Part shown: in pieces, positions 62,219 through 64,000 of the stretch | Layout: each line of letters begins with the position of its first letter | How positions within the stretch are numbered: position 1 is the first letter of the stretch | From: Natrarchaeobaculum aegyptiacum | GTDB lineage: Archaea; Halobacteriota; Halobacteria; Halobacteriales; Natrialbaceae | Assembly: GCF_002156705.1 (NCBI RefSeq) | Contig: NZ_CP019893.1 | Coordinates: forward strand, 186,001-250,000 | Direction: 5' to 3' | DNA length: 64,000 bases | Notes under the pieces: generated by a model | What the model saw: only the letters and a program-made list of their open reading frames with translations | The model's database searches: none | What the model was told of the DNA's origin: nothing | Translations under genes and position numbers: made by a program

Positions 62219-63040
62219 TCACTCGAGGCCGAGGCCGGCGTGCCAGCGGTCGGCACCGGCCTCTCGCTTCACTTCGTCCATCTTCGCGAGCAGGTGCGTC
62301 GCGAGCGTGGCCGTCTCTGCGGCCCGTGACTCACCCTCGGTGGCGAACTCACCGGTTTCACGGTTGGCGTAGACGGTACAGACCGCACCCGCGCGCAGGC
62401 CGTAGACGTTCGCGAGCGTCAGGATCGCACTGGCTTCCATCTCCACGTTGGTTACGTTCGCCGCCTGTAACTCCTCGAGCAGTTGCGCCGAGCCTGCGGC
62501 CTCGAAGCCCTCGAATCCGGGTCGGCCCTGTCCCGCGTAGAAGGAGTCGGTGCTCGCCGTGATGCCGGCGTGGTAGTCGTAGCCAAGACGTTCGGCAGCG
62601 GCGACGAGCGCCGCGACGACCTCGTGGTCCGCGACTGCGGGGTAGTCCTCGCGGACGTACTCGTCACTGGTTCCCTCCTGTCGGACTCCGCCGGTCGTGA
62701 TCACGAGGTCGCCGACCGCGACGTCCGCGCTGAGCGCCCCGCAGGAGCCAACCCGGAGAAAGGTGTCGACGCCGACGCGGGCCAGTTCCTCGACGGCGAT
62801 GGCCGCCGACGGGCTGCCGATGCCAGTGGAGGTGACGGAGATGGGCGTCCCCTCGTAGCTCCCCGTCGCCGTCCGGTACTCTCGGTGACTGGCGACCACG
62901 TCGTGATCGTCCCAGTGGGCGACGATCTTCTCGAGTCGTTCGGGATTACCCGGGAGAAGCACGGTGTCGGCGACGTCACCGGGGCCGACCTCGAGGTGGT
63001 ACTGTACGTCCGTGTTCGGGTCTTCGCTGTCGCGGGGCAT
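62219..63040 (-). CDS. Nucleoside phosphorylase (uridine phosphorylase type)
   Basis: The 273-residue enzyme of the PNP/UDP family has GDVADTVLLPGNPERLEKIV, TSTGIGSPSAAIAVEELARV, FLRVGSCGALSADVAVGDLV and NVEMEASAILTLANVYGLRA, which together make the phosphate, ribose and base site. It cleaves uridine or related nucleosides with phosphate for salvage. It is divergent from the DUF488 gene. Confidence 0.94.
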   Translation of the reverse strand: MPRDSEDPNTDVQYHLEVGPGDVADTVLLPGNPERLEKIVAHWDDHDVVASHREYRTATGSYEGTPISVTSTGIGSPSAAIAVEELARVGVDTFLRVGSCGALSADVAVGDLVITTGGVRQEGTSDEYVREDYPAVADHEVVAALVAAAERLGYDYHAGITASTDSFYAGQGRPGFEGFEAAGSAQLLEELQAANVTNVEMEASAILTLANVYGLRAGAVCTVYANRETGEFATEGESRAAETATLATHLLAKMDEVKREAGADRWHAGLGLE

Positions 63041-63100
63041 CGACTAGCGGCGATTCGTCGCGGCGGGGAATATAACTGCTGGCGTACGTTGGGACACAGT

Positions 63101-63547
63101 ATGAGTACAGACGCAGGTCGGGGCCAGCTCGCCGACACCTACGTCGCGGCGCTCCAGCACGACCTGGTCGATCTCCCACCTGAGACGACGCTGGTCGGGG
63201 TCGTCCGGAGCCCGACGCCGTGGTTTCACGCGACCGTCGACGAGAATCTCCCGGCGCTGGGCCCACCCGCCAACCTGCTCGAGTCTACGAAGGCGGCTGA
63301 GGAGGACCTCAAGGTGCAGGGGCTCTGTGCGGAAGGTGCACACAATGCGGCGTGGGATCGGGTCGACTTCGGTGAGCGATATCGCGAGCACCTCGAGACG
63401 GACGAGGAGGCCCGGACAGCGCTCGAGTCGCTCGCGACCCGGCTCGAGTCCGGTGAATCGCTGGCACTCGTCTGTTTCGAGAATACGGAGACGAAACGCT
63501 GTCACCGGACGATCCTTCGAGAGCGACTCGAGCAGGAGCGAGCGTAA
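63101..63547 (+). CDS. DUF488 protein
   Basis: The 148-residue product has the DUF488 closing motif ALVCFENTETKRCHRTILRE and an earlier TTLVGVVRSPTPWF. DUF488 proteins may be nucleases or regulators; none is well characterised. ATG at 63101 was used; the open frame extends upstream into the nucleoside phosphorylase region without sense. Confidence 0.85.
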   Translation: MSTDAGRGQLADTYVAALQHDLVDLPPETTLVGVVRSPTPWFHATVDENLPALGPPANLLESTKAAEEDLKVQGLCAEGAHNAAWDRVDFGERYREHLETDEEARTALESLATRLESGESLALVCFENTETKRCHRTILRERLEQERA

Positions 63548-63554
63548 GTCGTGC

Positions 63555-63797
63555 TCAACAGCCCTCGAGGGTGCTCGCCCACTCGTACTCGAGTGTCTCC
63601 TCACGGAGTGAAATCGAGTGCAGCGAGGCGTTGCAGTCGACGAGGCGCTCGTCGATTTCGACGACTTCCGCGAGCGACGCCGCCTCGAGTTCGATCGTGT
63701 AGTTCTCTGGCACCTCGAACCGGAGCAACGCGTACGAATCGACTGCGAGGTCCACGTCGGTCTCGAGGAGGGCCTCGTCATCGGTGTTCCGAACCAC
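63555..63797 (-). CDS. Small uncharacterised protein, possibly truncated at the N-terminus
   Basis: The 80-residue frame (GTG start) reads as a beta-sandwich-like segment: LETDVDLAVDSYALLRFEVP, ENYTIELEAASLAEVVEIDE and a C-terminal Cys. Protein-like sequence continues upstream in the same frame (AVVLAESSRADVSLVVRNTD) back to a stop at 63918-63920, with no good start codon. So either an unusual start near 63835 is used or this is a gene that has lost its beginning. It ends 8 bases from the DUF488 stop. Confidence 0.55.
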   Translation of the reverse strand: MVRNTDDEALLETDVDLAVDSYALLRFEVPENYTIELEAASLAEVVEIDERLVDCNASLHSISLREETLEYEWASTLEGC

Positions 63798-63917
63798 GAG
63801 CGAGACGTCCGCTCTCGAGGACTCGGCCAGTACGACGGCATCGTGATGGTCGTCGGTCGATCCGATCCGTTTCGACAGCGACCGAGGGAAGTGGCGTGGT
63901 TTTCGATCCGACGCCTG

Positions 63918-64000
63918 CTACTCGAGCATCTCTTCGGTGATCGTATTCGGCAGTAACTCACCGAGCGTGTAGACGACCGGCGGTTCGTCGTCGCCGTCGT
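63918..64000 (-). CDS. C-terminal end of a leftward gene, running off the right edge
   Basis: The last 26 codons of a leftward gene are visible, ending PPVVYTLGELLPNTITEEML E and a TAG stop at 63918-63920. Acid-rich composition and the sharp stop support a real gene. The frame is the same as that of the small protein that follows, so an ancestral read-through or in-frame split is possible. The family cannot be told from this piece. Confidence 0.6.
   Translation of the reverse strand, partial: DGDDEPPVVYTLGELLPNTITEEMLE

Overview
The window is a stretch of haloarchaeal chromosome. Evidence: very high GC, acidic proteins throughout, haloarchaeal TATA boxes about 26-30 bases before start codons (leaderless transcripts), Tat-type lipoproteins, a gas vesicle operon, archaeal CoaD, Mch, DacZ and XPB/Bax1 proteins, and many tiny CxxC zinc proteins. 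The hexamer CTCGAG is extremely common, which I associate with Natrialbales-type genomes (Natrinema, Haloterrigena, Natronorubrum and relatives); the genus cannot be fixed from the sequence alone.

Layout. 1-6513 is a divergent gas vesicle cluster: gvpA-gvpN leftwards (gvpN runs off the window) and gvpF-G-H, an unrecognised 331-residue protein, gvpJ-K-L-M rightwards, with an SPW-type membrane protein between the two arms. gvpC, gvpD and gvpE are not seen. 6.6-12.2 kb carries a zinc-ribbon protein, a zinc alcohol dehydrogenase and grpE-dnaK. 12.4-20.5 kb has a short-chain dehydrogenase, a VapBC toxin-antitoxin pair with an inverted repeat around its TATA box, the XPB helicase Rad25 and its nuclease partner Bax1. 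Rad25 and Bax1 are about 3.3 kb apart, separated by an AEC transporter and a tightly coupled operon in which two Anabaena-sensory-rhodopsin-transducer-like (ASRT) proteins flank a sugar-lactone-oxidase-like flavoprotein. 20.5-28.9 kb is mixed metabolism: MATE exporter, hydrolase, RNA m5C methyltransferase plus partner, PAC2 protein, amidase, aldo/keto reductase.

29.0-38.1 kb is sugar-oriented: a complete ABC importer (ATPase, two permeases, lipoprotein binding protein), an AGE-family epimerase/isomerase, a PP-loop sulfurylase/PAPS-reductase-like enzyme and a UDP-GlcNAc 2-epimerase. 38.5-42.7 kb holds a monothiol glutaredoxin, two half-size YeeE/YedE (sulfur transport) proteins separated by a 63-bp tandem repeat, an AstE/aspartoacylase-like enzyme and a DUF309 protein. 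43-57.6 kb has IMP dehydrogenase, a cupin/zinc-ribbon fusion, an orphan E1-like/YcaO cyclodehydratase, an SPFH protein, a GTPBP1-type GTPase, Mch, CopZ, UspA, a malic enzyme fused to a phosphotransacetylase domain, CoaD and a miniature TFB-like protein.

At 58.0-58.5 kb a tRNA-Leu(UAG) is followed by four more copies of its T-arm/acceptor end, spaced about 100 bp apart and interleaved with inverted copies: an unusual array that looks like stacked integration sites or a hairpin-rich repeat. 59.0-63.9 kb carries the c-di-AMP synthase gene dacZ with an MscS-type channel, an APC permease, a nucleoside phosphorylase, a DUF488 protein and the ends of two leftward genes. The items most worth following up are the ASRT/flavoprotein operon, the tRNA-end array, the unknown gas vesicle protein, and the orphan YcaO protein.
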